64,000 bases of DNA, taken from CAYNWT01 sp964450955. Its GTDB lineage: Bacteria > Planctomycetota > Planctomycetia > Planctomycetales > Planctomycetaceae. Within the stretch, counting starts at the first letter, position 1. Each line of letters starts with the position of its first letter. The position numbers and the translations under genes were made by a program. The notes below the pieces were generated by a model that ran no database searches, was not told the origin of the DNA, and saw only the letters and a program-made list of their open reading frames with translations. Of this stretch, positions 19,305-28,296 are shown piece after piece. The stretch covers positions 186,001 to 250,000 of the forward strand of contig CAYVFI010000001.1 of assembly GCA_964450955.1 (NCBI GenBank). Reading direction: 5' to 3'.

Positions 19305-20287
19305 AAGGATTCCAGAACCTCGCTTGCGAGCCGCATGCTGTATCGATGAGCCTTCCAATGACCGGGGCTCCAGCCTTGAAGAAAGCGGAAAAAGTCCGTC
19401 CATGCCACGGGATACAGCGCGCGCCAGTTAGCTTCCAGCGCGCGGCTGTCGATTGCCTGGCCCGAGCGTTCCAACGCTTCGTGAAGAAACTCGAAATAGC
19501 GATCAAGCACAGCTGATTCTCGATGCTCGCACTCGTCTTCGTCAAAGCAACTGCTGATGAAGTAGGCCACATCTTTCATGCCACAACCTCCACCGACGTA
19601 CTGAAAATCGACAGCCGCCGCGCTACCATCCGAACTAAAGCAAAAGTTCGCCAGCTTTGCGTCGCCATGAACGAACGTTTGAAAGGGGCTGTCAGACAGT
19701 CGACGATCCAGCTCGCCTGCCGCTGCTTTTAGCGGACCGTCGTCAAGCGCGGCCAGCTCATCAGGTCGAGTGGCCAGGTGCCAATACGTTCCCACGGTCC
19801 ACAACTGTTCGGGTTGCTGTCCCATAAACGCGGCGTGGAAGTTAGCCAGCCATGACAGGCACGCGTCAACCTCGGCGCCGCTGACACTGCGGCGACGACC
19901 AGCAAAACCTGCGGCGTTCAGGTCTTCCAGTAGAAGAAGAACACCATCGGAACGCTGCTCGACCGCCAGGCAGTTGGGTACCCGACAGGCATCGAGGCAA
20001 CGCTGTGCGTAGCGTTTATACCACGCCGGTTCAACCTGATACGACTTAAGCTTTCGCTGATGCGAACGATCGGACGTCCAGCCGCGCGGGTGAGTTTGCT
20101 GTTCAGGCCAACGCACGTGTTTCAGAACAACGCTTTCCGTCGCACCACCGGTCAGATGACATCGCACAATCTGACCATACCCGCTCCAAAGACTCTGGAC
20201 GACCTCGGTCCTTGATATCTCCGCCGCGCCGCTTGAGCGGAGCACGAAGGCAGTAAGATCAGCGTCGAATCGATCCGACTCAGCCAC
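19301..20287 (-). CDS. Aminoglycoside/ecdysteroid kinase-like phosphotransferase
   Basis: 328 residues from a GTG at 20287 preceded by AGGAG about 10 bases upstream. The frame stays open to 20521, but the extra N-terminus (Arg/Pro-rich) does not look like protein and the start is uncertain. HGDAKLANF is the Brenner motif with the catalytic Asp and the Mg-binding Asn, and AVDFQYVGGG carries the metal-binding Asp. The C-terminal W-rich part is like EcKL/DUF1679 kinases. The acceptor is unknown; with a coupled inositol-phosphatase-like gene downstream, a small polyol or nucleoside is possible. It need not confer antibiotic resistance. Confidence 0.8.
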   Translation of the reverse strand: MAESDRFDADLTAFVLRSSGAAEISRTEVVQSLWSGYGQIVRCHLTGGATESVVLKHVRWPEQQTHPRGWTSDRSHQRKLKSYQVEPAWYKRYAQRCLDACRVPNCLAVEQRSDGVLLLLEDLNAAGFAGRRRSVSGAEVDACLSWLANFHAAFMGQQPEQLWTVGTYWHLATRPDELAALDDGPLKAAAGELDRRLSDSPFQTFVHGDAKLANFCFSSDGSAAAVDFQYVGGGCGMKDVAYFISSCFDEDECEHRESAVLDRYFEFLHEALERSGQAIDSRALEANWRALYPVAWTDFFRFLQGWSPGHWKAHRYSMRLASEVLESL

Positions 20288-20891
20288 GTTTTCATGTCTC
20301 CTGATGAAATGGATACTTCGGCCCTCGGCCCCACGGAGCATCTTAAGCGTGGAGCACGACAGAATCCCTGCCGGTGGCGTCTGCAACCGGTTACCGAGTC
20401 CACGCATGGTGTGATTCAATCGTCCAGAGGGCGAAACAAAATTTGCAGATGCGTGGTTCTGTTCTCTCCGGGTCGGTGGTGGACGAGATGTCCGACCGCG
20501 GATCATTTCTGGTTCACCCATTCGCCTGACTGCTTAATCAGCAGTCTCTGAGACCTGTCCCGAGCCACGGAGGTCGCAGCTTTGCTGCGGTTGACTGGTT
20601 GAAAATTAACAAGCGACGTTCTTGCGCTTTTGATTTCGGCAGCAGCGTTCTACACCAACAGTGGTCGCACAAGGCGGTTTCTATCTCTTGACCGGCGACC
20701 AATTTTCTTAAGAATCTCGGCAATTCGATGAGGGGGCCAACGATTAAAAAGTGACCTTGCAGGTGTGGAACTGCGCAGATTCGCACAGTATCGTATGGCC
20801 ACGTATCCTATGTGCACCATTCCCCTTCCTGCCTGCCTCAAAAACTGGCGTTCCCCACCAACTTCCCTCAATCACGGGCCCCTACGAAGTC
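20288..20891. other. Long intergenic region with hairpins
   Basis: About 600 bases between divergent genes. It carries a cluster of inverted repeats at 20528-20589 (listed separately). Short antisense frames here have no protein-like composition. No promoter boxes could be assigned. Confidence 0.4.
20528..20589. repeat. Cluster of three hairpins
   Basis: GACTGCT-taatc-AGCAGTC (20528-20546, perfect), GACCT/AGGTC (20552-20575) and CGCAGC-ttt-GCTGCG (20575-20589, perfect) stand in a row. It resembles the paired-hairpin elements elsewhere in the window without sharing their sequence. Confidence 0.4.
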
Positions 20892-21761
20892 ATGAAGCTT
20901 TCTGCGCTTGCCGCTCTTGGGCTGGTTTCTCTGTCACTAATCCTGTTTGGCTGTTCTGAAGAGAAAGTCATTCCTGTCGAACCGGACTATATGACGGTTT
21001 CGGACAACAAATCCGGGGACCAGCGTTTCCCCTGGGAACAGGCTGCACGACGATATCGCGTCATCCGCCTCGAACAGACGGCGACTCTCAAGACCCAAAA
21101 GCGCGAGGCGTGGATTGTTTACGAGTACCCAAAAACAAAGGCTGAGGTCAGGGAGGCCGCCGCAGAGGTCTACGACGAACTATGGATCGATATCAACAGC
21201 GCGGGCGGCGCTGACCTGGAACAAATCACGGTTGTGGTGTTCTGCTGTGAAGAGGATGCGGAGACCAACAGCGACTTTGAGATTTTCTGCGTCAAAGGTG
21301 GTGGGCTGCATGTCGATCCGCTCCCGATGTTTGACCAGGCAACCTACAAATGGCAGTGGCGGGATACCGAACATCGACCCGACGACCTGGCCATGCAGAT
21401 ATTCAACGAGTATTGGGTCGCGCGTTCGGGGATGGAAGAAGATGCTACCGAAGAAGAACGCCGCCTTGTGGCCGGTCTGGCGAACACGCACAACGTGACA
21501 ACGCAGGAAGTTGCAGAGGCTGTGGCTGCCGGCTGGGTCTGGCGACAAACGCACAAGAAGCCTTTCAGTGAAGCGGGCCTTGCCTTCCACACAAGCCGGT
21601 TCGCCGAGTCGTGGCGTCTGGACGAACCAATCGACCTGTCCGCACCATTGCCAGATCGAAGCGGTTCTCAGCGACTGAAGGCCCGCACCTTTGAAGACCG
21701 ACTCAAAAACAACTCCAGTATGGACGTCCGAGAGGAAGACTTCCACGACGACGGAAGCTAG
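20892..21761 (+). CDS. Lipoprotein of unknown function
   Basis: 289 residues from the ATG at 20892, chosen over the upstream open frame because it begins MKLSALAALGLVSLSLILFGC, a lipoprotein signal with lipobox LFGC and the lipidated Cys at 21. The mature protein is acidic, with no recognised domain; Trp/Glu-rich segments (TYKWQWRDTEHRPDD) and a helical middle (DATEEERRLVAGLANTHN) are visible. It is probably anchored to a membrane facing the periplasm. Transcribed alone, convergent with the esterase gene. Confidence 0.75.
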   Translation: MKLSALAALGLVSLSLILFGCSEEKVIPVEPDYMTVSDNKSGDQRFPWEQAARRYRVIRLEQTATLKTQKREAWIVYEYPKTKAEVREAAAEVYDELWIDINSAGGADLEQITVVVFCCEEDAETNSDFEIFCVKGGGLHVDPLPMFDQATYKWQWRDTEHRPDDLAMQIFNEYWVARSGMEEDATEEERRLVAGLANTHNVTTQEVAEAVAAGWVWRQTHKKPFSEAGLAFHTSRFAESWRLDEPIDLSAPLPDRSGSQRLKARTFEDRLKNNSSMDVREEDFHDDGS

Positions 21762-21783
21762 AACCGCCCAACGTTCCGGAAAG

Positions 21784-23019
21784 TCATGGCGTCTTCAACA
21801 GCTTCACCATTGCCTCGCCCATGGCTTCGCCCACGTTCATGTACGTTTCAGCGTTGCCGCCATAGTGACCGCCGGATGATCCGCCTTTCGATAACGGGTT
21901 TGTGTAGACGGTCGCGACGTTGCCCCTGAACTCAGGATACTTACCTGACTTTCCATCGACCGCGAACATGGCGTCAAGCATCTTGCCGCTGTTGCCGTCG
22001 TCACCTTTCGAGTGCTGCCCAAGCGTCGCACAAACGAACTTCGCTTTCGGAGCATTGAACTCTCTGCGAAGCTGATTGATCAACAGCACAAGATTCGTCT
22101 CATAACGGCTGGACAGTGCTTCACTTCGGCTGTCGCGATCGCCCTGCCACCAGAAGAATCCCGCAACTTCATAGCCGTTCGCGCCGACCCGAACTTCGGC
22201 CAGTTTCGTGCGAAGTGCGCGCAGCTTTTCATCATGCTGCTTCAAGCCATCCGGGGTGAAACGAGCGCGACGACCAAGGTCTTCCAGATCGGCAATTTCT
22301 TTTTGAAGCTGCAAAGCTTTGTCGGTCACTGCCGCCGGTTTCCTGACTCCAGGGTAGTACTTGTCGAGTTCCGACAACACCTTCTTCGCGCGAGCGATAT
22401 CGCCGTCGTATTGCATGCCGGCGTACCACTTAATGGGCTTTGGTTCCTCGCCCTTCTTCCAACGTTCGGGCGATCCCTTGTAACCTGGATGCACCCACGT
22501 GACCCCTTCGGAATCAGTGAACTCAAACCCCGCTCCACCCGGCGGTAACAAGTCCCAACCAAGAGCCCGATTGCCGATGCAGCTTTTCAGAATCAACACC
22601 GGCGCGTCTACGGCATTCCCGACAGCATGACCAATGCCGATTTCCGGTCCAATTTTGCCCTTCTTGATGGTCATCCATTCGTTGTTGAACTGCCGCATGC
22701 CTCCGGTACCACTACCCATCACGCGGACGTTGCGAACGTCCTTGCGTTCTGTCCAATTGCCTTCGTCGTCGACCAGGTAGGGGTACAAACCCTTTTGTTT
22801 CACCGCATAAGTCAGGCTGCCTTCCGGCTTTCCCTTTCCGGAATCAACCTTGCCGGCTCCAAGCATGTTGGACTGGCCCAACAGGATGTAGACCTGAACC
22901 GGCTTGCTCATGTCGGCCGATTTGCCGTCTGGGTCAGGCAGGTCCTGGCCGATCGCAGAAGACTGGCCCAGCATCACGAACAATGCGAACAACGAAACGG
23001 CGACAAGCGACTTGTGCAT
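21784..23019 (-). CDS. Secreted SGNH carbohydrate esterase (sialate O-acetylesterase-like)
   Basis: 411 residues. Signal peptide MHKSLVAVSLFALFVMLGQSSA. The nucleophile motif VYILLGQSNMLG (block I; Ser in GQSN) is characteristic of the SASA/DUF303 family of sugar O-acetylesterases, including CE6-like xylan esterases. GFFWWQGDRDS is the conserved WxQGExD-like block. The C-terminal His block is probably near SGGHYGG. A helical insertion (about 210-270) is present. It probably removes acetyl groups from polysaccharides outside the cell or in the periplasm. Confidence 0.88.
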   Translation of the reverse strand: MHKSLVAVSLFALFVMLGQSSAIGQDLPDPDGKSADMSKPVQVYILLGQSNMLGAGKVDSGKGKPEGSLTYAVKQKGLYPYLVDDEGNWTERKDVRNVRVMGSGTGGMRQFNNEWMTIKKGKIGPEIGIGHAVGNAVDAPVLILKSCIGNRALGWDLLPPGGAGFEFTDSEGVTWVHPGYKGSPERWKKGEEPKPIKWYAGMQYDGDIARAKKVLSELDKYYPGVRKPAAVTDKALQLQKEIADLEDLGRRARFTPDGLKQHDEKLRALRTKLAEVRVGANGYEVAGFFWWQGDRDSRSEALSSRYETNLVLLINQLRREFNAPKAKFVCATLGQHSKGDDGNSGKMLDAMFAVDGKSGKYPEFRGNVATVYTNPLSKGGSSGGHYGGNAETYMNVGEAMGEAMVKLLKTP

Positions 23020-23397
23020 GTGTTGACCTTCAGCAGGAGAATCAGGAAACAGCTTTGCCTCTGCGTATTCGGTTCTAACCTGGAACCCATGGTGGCATGG
23101 ATCCCGCCCCGCGGCAATTCACTCTGGCATTGACCGTGTTTGTTCCATAGGTGATCGATAGGCGAATTCGGTCTGCCACGAACCGGTTCCGGCCGCTGGA
23201 GGTGTTCACACTCTCGAAAAGGTCTTTTCCAAAACGGGCGCAAGTAAGTTGCTTTCAAGGGCTCCCCTGGCGTGACCGGATGCTCTTGTTTGATCGGTGT
23301 CGATGTGACGACTTAGTCTGGGGTTGGCGTGATCACGGCAATCGCACGTTCAGGCGGGCAACCTTGAGAGCGGCCTACAGTCGGCTACGATCATTGC
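23020..23397. other. Divergent intergenic region
   Basis: 378 bases between the start of the esterase gene (minus) and the start of the epimerase-like gene (plus). The overlapping frames on both strands have no protein-like features. A small CCATG/CATGG hairpin near 23088 is the only structure seen. Confidence 0.4.
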
Positions 23398-24258
23398 ATG
23401 ACGAAGAAACACACACTGATTATTGGGTGCGGATATCTGGGACGCCGCGTCGCGAAGTTGCTGCTAAGCGAGAACGGTCGCGTCTCTGCGTTGACGCGTT
23501 CAGAAGGCACGGCTGCGGCTTTTGCGGAGCAGGGTATCGAACCGCTTTTGGGCGACGTAATGCGGCCTGAATCTCTCACGTTTCCTGACGTTGATGCTCT
23601 TGTTTACGCGGTTGGGTTCGATCGGACTTCCAGCTATTCGAAACACGAAACCTACGTCACGGGGCTCGCCAATGTGCTTGATCAAGCACCAAAGGTGCGG
23701 TCGTTTGTTTACGTTTCCAGCACCAGCGTCTACGGACAGACAGACGGAGAATGGGTGCACGAAGACTCGCCGACGGAACCGACAACCGACGGTGGGAAGA
23801 TCTGCCTGGAAGCCGAGAATCTGCTGCAGAACCGTGTTCCCAATGCCAGCATCGTGCGACTTGCCGGTATCTATGGACCGAATCGCCTGCTACGCAAAGT
23901 TGAGGCTTTGAAAAATTCAGAACCGATCAGCGGAAATCCCGACGCCTACCTAAACCTCATTCACGTTGATGACGCGGCTCGACTGGTCACGCAACTCTCG
24001 TCAGCCCCAACCACAGAATCCGTTTACCTCGGCTGTGACGGCGAACCGCTAACGCGGCGTGTGTTCTATGAGGAATTGTGTGGGCTTGTTGGAGCGGCAG
24101 AACCAACGTTCGACCCTGGTCTGCCGAGCCGAAATTCGGCGACCGGAGTAAACAAGCGATGTCGGAGCACACAACTGGCCACGTTGCCGTTTGAGTTCGA
24201 ATTTCCGACAGCGCGTGAAGGGTTGGTTCAGGCGGTGAGGGAAAGTGACGTCGTCTGA
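23398..24258 (+). CDS. NAD(P)-dependent epimerase-like protein (extended SDR, YeeZ-type)
   Basis: 286 residues. The N-terminal Rossmann motif is IIGCGYLGRR (G-x-G-x-x-G). YVSSTSVYGQ is the conserved strand and loop of extended SDRs. Where catalytic members have YxxxK this protein has GGKICLEAE, so the catalytic Tyr is absent, as in the YeeZ group of atypical SDRs. RLAGIYGPNRL and the C-terminal NKRC region fit that group. It may bind a nucleotide cofactor without classic epimerase activity. Confidence 0.8.
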   Translation: MTKKHTLIIGCGYLGRRVAKLLLSENGRVSALTRSEGTAAAFAEQGIEPLLGDVMRPESLTFPDVDALVYAVGFDRTSSYSKHETYVTGLANVLDQAPKVRSFVYVSSTSVYGQTDGEWVHEDSPTEPTTDGGKICLEAENLLQNRVPNASIVRLAGIYGPNRLLRKVEALKNSEPISGNPDAYLNLIHVDDAARLVTQLSSAPTTESVYLGCDGEPLTRRVFYEELCGLVGAAEPTFDPGLPSRNSATGVNKRCRSTQLATLPFEFEFPTAREGLVQAVRESDVV

Positions 24259-24346
24259 CGAGTCGCAATCAGAAGCCGACTCGCCAATCGTACCGGAGTT
24301 CTCCTGGCGGGCTGAGCCGAACCCCGGTCGTCCGCAGTGCACACGG

Positions 24347-25237
24347 TTACTCAGGTATCAGCGTTCGCTTCTTCTTCATCAGCACTTCGTTGCCGCGTTC
24401 GCTGAAGTTGACTTGATCCATGAAGGCTCGCATCAGCAGCAAGCCGCGGCCGCAGGGACGCTCAAGAGCTTCCGGTGACGTTGGGTCGGGTAGATCCTGT
24501 GGATCGAAACCAGGACCTTCATCGGAAATTTTGAACACGGCTTCGTCGTTGTCGAAGCAGACGGACACAAAGATCTTCCGATCGCGATAGGGATCTTCCT
24601 TAACGCGTTTCCGAGCGAGATCGTGATACAGGTTGTGGTCGTCTTCGCGTAGCTTCGAACTGATTTCCAGATTGCCGTGGTAGTAGGCGTTCATCAACGC
24701 TTCATCAATCGCGGTGCCGATGCGAATGCAGTCGTTGTCCGTAAACATATACTTGCTGCGAATCGACGACCGAATGTGACTGACCGCGGCGGACAGCAAC
24801 TGAAGATCGTTTTCAAGTGTGAACCGATACTCGGCGATTCGGTTCATTAAACGAGTATGTCCGCGGGTTTCAGTGGAGGCAGCCAGAACGCGTTCGCAAA
24901 TGGTCACCAGTTCGTTAGCCAACTGTGTCTTGGGAACATAGCTCGCCGCGCCCTCACGTAGCGCTTCGACGGCGGTGTTCTCACTGCCTTCGCCTGTCAT
25001 CAGGATGGTGGGAATGAGCGGATAGTCGTCGCGGATTTTTTTGACCAGTTCGATGCCGTCCATGTCAGGCATCACCAGGTCCGTGATGACCATGTCCGGA
25101 GCGTGCAGGTCCATTTGCTTTAACGCGGAGGCGCCGTTTTCAGCGTACAGCACTTTTGTGCCGGATCGGCGCTCCAGCAGACCGCCCACCAGGCGTCTGT
25201 CTGCCAGCAAGTCGTCAACGACAAGTACCGTTGCCAT
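24347..25237 (-). CDS. Response regulator with RsbW-like HATPase output
   Basis: 296 residues from the ATG at 25237 (an upstream in-frame GTG at 25252 is less likely). The receiver domain (1-120) has VVDD, the phosphoacceptor Asp in MVITDLVMPDMDG, a Thr in LMTGEG and the Lys in YVPKTQ. A helical linker (125-165) joins an anti-sigma-type HATPase domain (170-296): AIDEALMNAYYHGN (N box), DEGPGFD (G1) and GRGLLLM (G2). It probably couples phosphorylation to sequestration of a sigma factor or an anti-anti-sigma protein. It lies 51 bases after the hybrid kinase gene, presumably its partner. Confidence 0.9.
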   Translation of the reverse strand: MATVLVVDDLLADRRLVGGLLERRSGTKVLYAENGASALKQMDLHAPDMVITDLVMPDMDGIELVKKIRDDYPLIPTILMTGEGSENTAVEALREGAASYVPKTQLANELVTICERVLAASTETRGHTRLMNRIAEYRFTLENDLQLLSAAVSHIRSSIRSKYMFTDNDCIRIGTAIDEALMNAYYHGNLEISSKLREDDHNLYHDLARKRVKEDPYRDRKIFVSVCFDNDEAVFKISDEGPGFDPQDLPDPTSPEALERPCGRGLLLMRAFMDQVNFSERGNEVLMKKKRTLIPE

Positions 25238-25288
25238 ACAAAACCGTCCCACACCGCGAACACAACATCGATCACTGTGACTAATACT

Positions 25289-27697
25289 CTAGCCGTTTTC
25301 AGCGGCCGATGTGAACTGACGCAACTCGGAAATGACGCGATCCACAGCACGCTTTAGCGTTTCGACTGACTCGCCCACGCTGGAAAGGTCTTCCGAACGG
25401 GCCAGCGATTCGATTTTTTCGCATTGCGACATCGGAAAAACCGCTCCGAATGTCCGCAGGGCTCCCTTCACAGTGTGAGCCATCCTGTACACATCTTTGT
25501 ACGCGAATGCCGCCAAAGCGGTATCCAAACTGCCAATCAGATCGGGCAATTCCTCTAAAACCGCACTGATAACGTCATTCAGTAGATCATCGTCATCCAG
25601 CGTCGACTTTCGTGCATGAACCCAGTCAACGAGCGAATCGTCGGAATCCGCAACTGCCTCGGGTCGTTCCGATTCGACCGCCTCCGTCCCCGCTTCACCG
25701 TCGTCTTCCAGCAGTCTGGCCAACTCTCGTTGTAGTTCCGTCGGCCGCAACGGCTTCGACAGATACCCGTCCATTCCCGCTTCAGTGCAGCGACGGCGGT
25801 CTTCTTCCATCACATGCGCTGTCAGCGCGATGATTGGAATGGCTTTGGCGCACTTTTTTGCCTCTTCGGTTCGAATCGCTTTTGCTGCGGCGATGCCGTC
25901 CATCTCAGGCATCTGCACATCCATAAGCACCACGTCAAATTCCTGGTTCGAAACAAACTCGACAGCTTCCAGCCCATTGCTGGCCACGACCGTCTGATGG
26001 CCACCTTTGCGCAGAATCGCGACCGCGAGAGTTTGGTTCGTGGGGCTGTCTTCTGCCAACAGAACCTTCAGCGGTCGCAGCGATGTGGTCGGAAACGCAA
26101 GCAGCTTTTTCTCTGCCTGAACCTCAGAATCTGACGACAGTTGGAAGTCGAGTTCGAACCCGAAGTGACTGCCCTTGCCAACTTCGCTTTCTAAACGAAT
26201 TGAACCACCCATCAGCCCGACCAGTCTGGACGAAATCGCCAAACCAAGCCCGGTTCCTCCGAACTGCCGCGTGGTCGATGTGTCAGCCTGTTCGAACGCG
26301 TCAAAAATCAGTTTCTGTTTCGCAGGCGGAATTCCGATGCCGGTATCAATCACGGAAAAATCAAGACGGCAAGTATCCTCGGTCGGCCTACTGCAATCGA
26401 CTTTCAAGCGAACACTGCCCTCTGGCGGAGTAAACTTCAACGCGTTGCCCAATAGGTTCAGAAGCACCTGGCGCAGCCTGACGGAATCACCTCGCACGTA
26501 CTTCGGGACCGAATCCGCAATCTCACTGGTCAGCGAAACATCCTTCTTGCGTGCTTCAACCTGCAATGAAATAACAGCGTCTCGCAAACAGTGATGGGCG
26601 TTGAATGGCGACGAGTGCAGCGCGATTTTGTTTGCTTCGATTTTTGAAAAGTCCAGCACATCATTGATGATAAGCAGCAATGATTCGGCCGAATCCCTGA
26701 CAATCCGAATGTACTCGCGCTGCAGCTTTTCAAGCTCTGTATCAAGAACCAGTTCGGACATCCCAATGATCGCGTTCATGGGTGTTCTGATTTCGTGGCT
26801 CACGTTCGCCAGGAAATCGCTCTTGGCGCGACTGGCCGCTTCGGCCGCGTCTTTGGCGAACTGCAATTGGTTCTCAGCCCGCTTGCGCATGGTCACGTCC
26901 CAAAACAACGCCTGAACGCCGGTGACGTTGCCGTTTACATCGACAACCGGCGCCTTCAAAACGTGGACGTAAAGATCTTCCCCTTTGGGACTGCGGTGTC
27001 GTTCGATATCTTCAAACACATGTCCGGAATCAGCGACCGCCCGGTCGTTGGCTCGATATTTTTCGGCCAGTTCCGCGGGGAAGAAGTCGTAGTCCGTGCG
27101 GCCGACAATCTCTTCCAACCGGTAGCCCAGTTTCTCGCAGAACGGTTCGTTGGCGTAGATGAACCGGCCTTCAAGGTCTTTGCGGAACAAGCTGATGGGC
27201 AGATTTTCAACCAGCGAGTGATAGATCGCTTCGGTCTCAAGGCGAGATTCTTCCGCCTGCTGACGACGAGCCCGCGCGCGGGCCAGGCGGTCGTCCAGTC
27301 TGGATATCTTCGCCTTAAGCTGGCGGACTTGCTCGCGTTCGCAATCCAAAAGAACCTGATCCGCCGGGCTGCTGAGCACAAGTTCGACAATTGGACCGGG
27401 GTCCAGATTCGCCGGGATGCTGATGGCCGGGTGCTTTAATGGTTCAACGGAGTTCTGATTGTCGAACGCGTGCACGATTGGCCGGCTTAGCTTGAGACTA
27501 CCAGCCAGATTCGCAACAGCACGCAGGTCCACGACTTCATCCAGGTGTGCCACAATGACCTTCAAATTGCGACACTTCGATTCGCCCGGCAGATTTGCAG
27601 GAGTCGCGCGGAGAACTTCGTGTCCGATCGCGGCCAGCGAATCGTGCCCCTGTTGCCAGGGATCGTCGGGCGTTGTTACCAGCAAAATTCGGGACAC
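25289..27697 (-). CDS. Hybrid sensor histidine kinase (PAS, HisKA, HATPase, REC, Hpt)
   Basis: 802 residues, no transmembrane segment. An N-terminal receiver-like pseudo-domain (1-115, lacking a clear acidic pocket) and a coiled coil (120-155) precede a PAS domain (155-275; PISLFRKDLEGRFIYAN). HisKA has the phosphoacceptor His301 in NVSHEIRTPMN, then comes HATPase_c (about 410-535; DTGIGI, GGTGLGLAI). The receiver (about 548-665) has its Asp in VLMDVQMPEMDG, and an Hpt domain has its His in AHTVKGALRTFG (about 755). All phosphorelay residues are present. Input is probably cytosolic. It is co-oriented with the receiver-HATPase regulator downstream. Confidence 0.93.
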   Translation of the reverse strand: MSRILLVTTPDDPWQQGHDSLAAIGHEVLRATPANLPGESKCRNLKVIVAHLDEVVDLRAVANLAGSLKLSRPIVHAFDNQNSVEPLKHPAISIPANLDPGPIVELVLSSPADQVLLDCEREQVRQLKAKISRLDDRLARARARRQQAEESRLETEAIYHSLVENLPISLFRKDLEGRFIYANEPFCEKLGYRLEEIVGRTDYDFFPAELAEKYRANDRAVADSGHVFEDIERHRSPKGEDLYVHVLKAPVVDVNGNVTGVQALFWDVTMRKRAENQLQFAKDAAEAASRAKSDFLANVSHEIRTPMNAIIGMSELVLDTELEKLQREYIRIVRDSAESLLLIINDVLDFSKIEANKIALHSSPFNAHHCLRDAVISLQVEARKKDVSLTSEIADSVPKYVRGDSVRLRQVLLNLLGNALKFTPPEGSVRLKVDCSRPTEDTCRLDFSVIDTGIGIPPAKQKLIFDAFEQADTSTTRQFGGTGLGLAISSRLVGLMGGSIRLESEVGKGSHFGFELDFQLSSDSEVQAEKKLLAFPTTSLRPLKVLLAEDSPTNQTLAVAILRKGGHQTVVASNGLEAVEFVSNQEFDVVLMDVQMPEMDGIAAAKAIRTEEAKKCAKAIPIIALTAHVMEEDRRRCTEAGMDGYLSKPLRPTELQRELARLLEDDGEAGTEAVESERPEAVADSDDSLVDWVHARKSTLDDDDLLNDVISAVLEELPDLIGSLDTALAAFAYKDVYRMAHTVKGALRTFGAVFPMSQCEKIESLARSEDLSSVGESVETLKRAVDRVISELRQFTSAAENG

Positions 27698-27780
27698 CAG
27701 CGGTACTCCAATCGGGACTCAACGATACTACCGACCCCACGGTCGCGCTGGAACAGTGTTCGGCACAAGCCCGCTGAAAT

Positions 27781-28296
27781 TTAATCGGTCGATTCGCGGC
27801 TCATGTACCAGCCAAACAAAAGACGGAACGCCGGGGAGAACACGTCTGGCTGGTTCTGAATGCGTGCAGCAATTTCGTCAGGCGATACGTACTCGATCGC
27901 GGCAATCTCATGCGGATCGAAGTCAATCGGGTCGTCGCAGTTCGCGCGATAGAGGACTGTGTGTTCCAGACACGTGTCGGGACACGCGGCGAACTTGTGC
28001 AGCCGCTGTAGCGAACACGTCACACCCAGTTCTTCTGCCAACTCTCGCGGTGCCGTCTCATCGTAGGCTTCGCCGGCAGAAACATGGCCGGATGCGGACG
28101 ACGTCCAGACGCTCGGGAATTCTTCTTTGTGATCTGTCCGCTTATGAATGAGCAGGTGCCCGTCTGATCGAAAAAGGAACACATGCACCGCTCGATGAGT
28201 CAGCTTTTTCGCATGAACCACCGACCGCCGTTCCTGTCGAACCACCTGGTCGTGTTCGTCGACCACGTCAAACAGTTCTTCGGATTCCGCGTTCAT
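27781..28296 (-). CDS. Nudix hydrolase
   Basis: 171 residues with a perfect Nudix box, GHVSAGE-x7-RELAEELGV. The N-terminal region (LFDVVDEHDQVVRQERRSVV, then THRAVHVFLFRSDGHLLIHKR) is like the IDI/YfcD subgroup that includes isopentenyl-diphosphate isomerase-like and general NDP-X hydrolases. The Cys and Glu needed for isomerase activity were not identified, so a pyrophosphatase is the safer call. Its start overlaps the stop of epmB by four bases, suggesting coupled translation. Confidence 0.9.
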   Translation of the reverse strand: MNAESEELFDVVDEHDQVVRQERRSVVHAKKLTHRAVHVFLFRSDGHLLIHKRTDHKEEFPSVWTSSASGHVSAGEAYDETAPRELAEELGVTCSLQRLHKFAACPDTCLEHTVLYRANCDDPIDFDPHEIAAIEYVSPDEIAARIQNQPDVFSPAFRLLFGWYMSRESTD

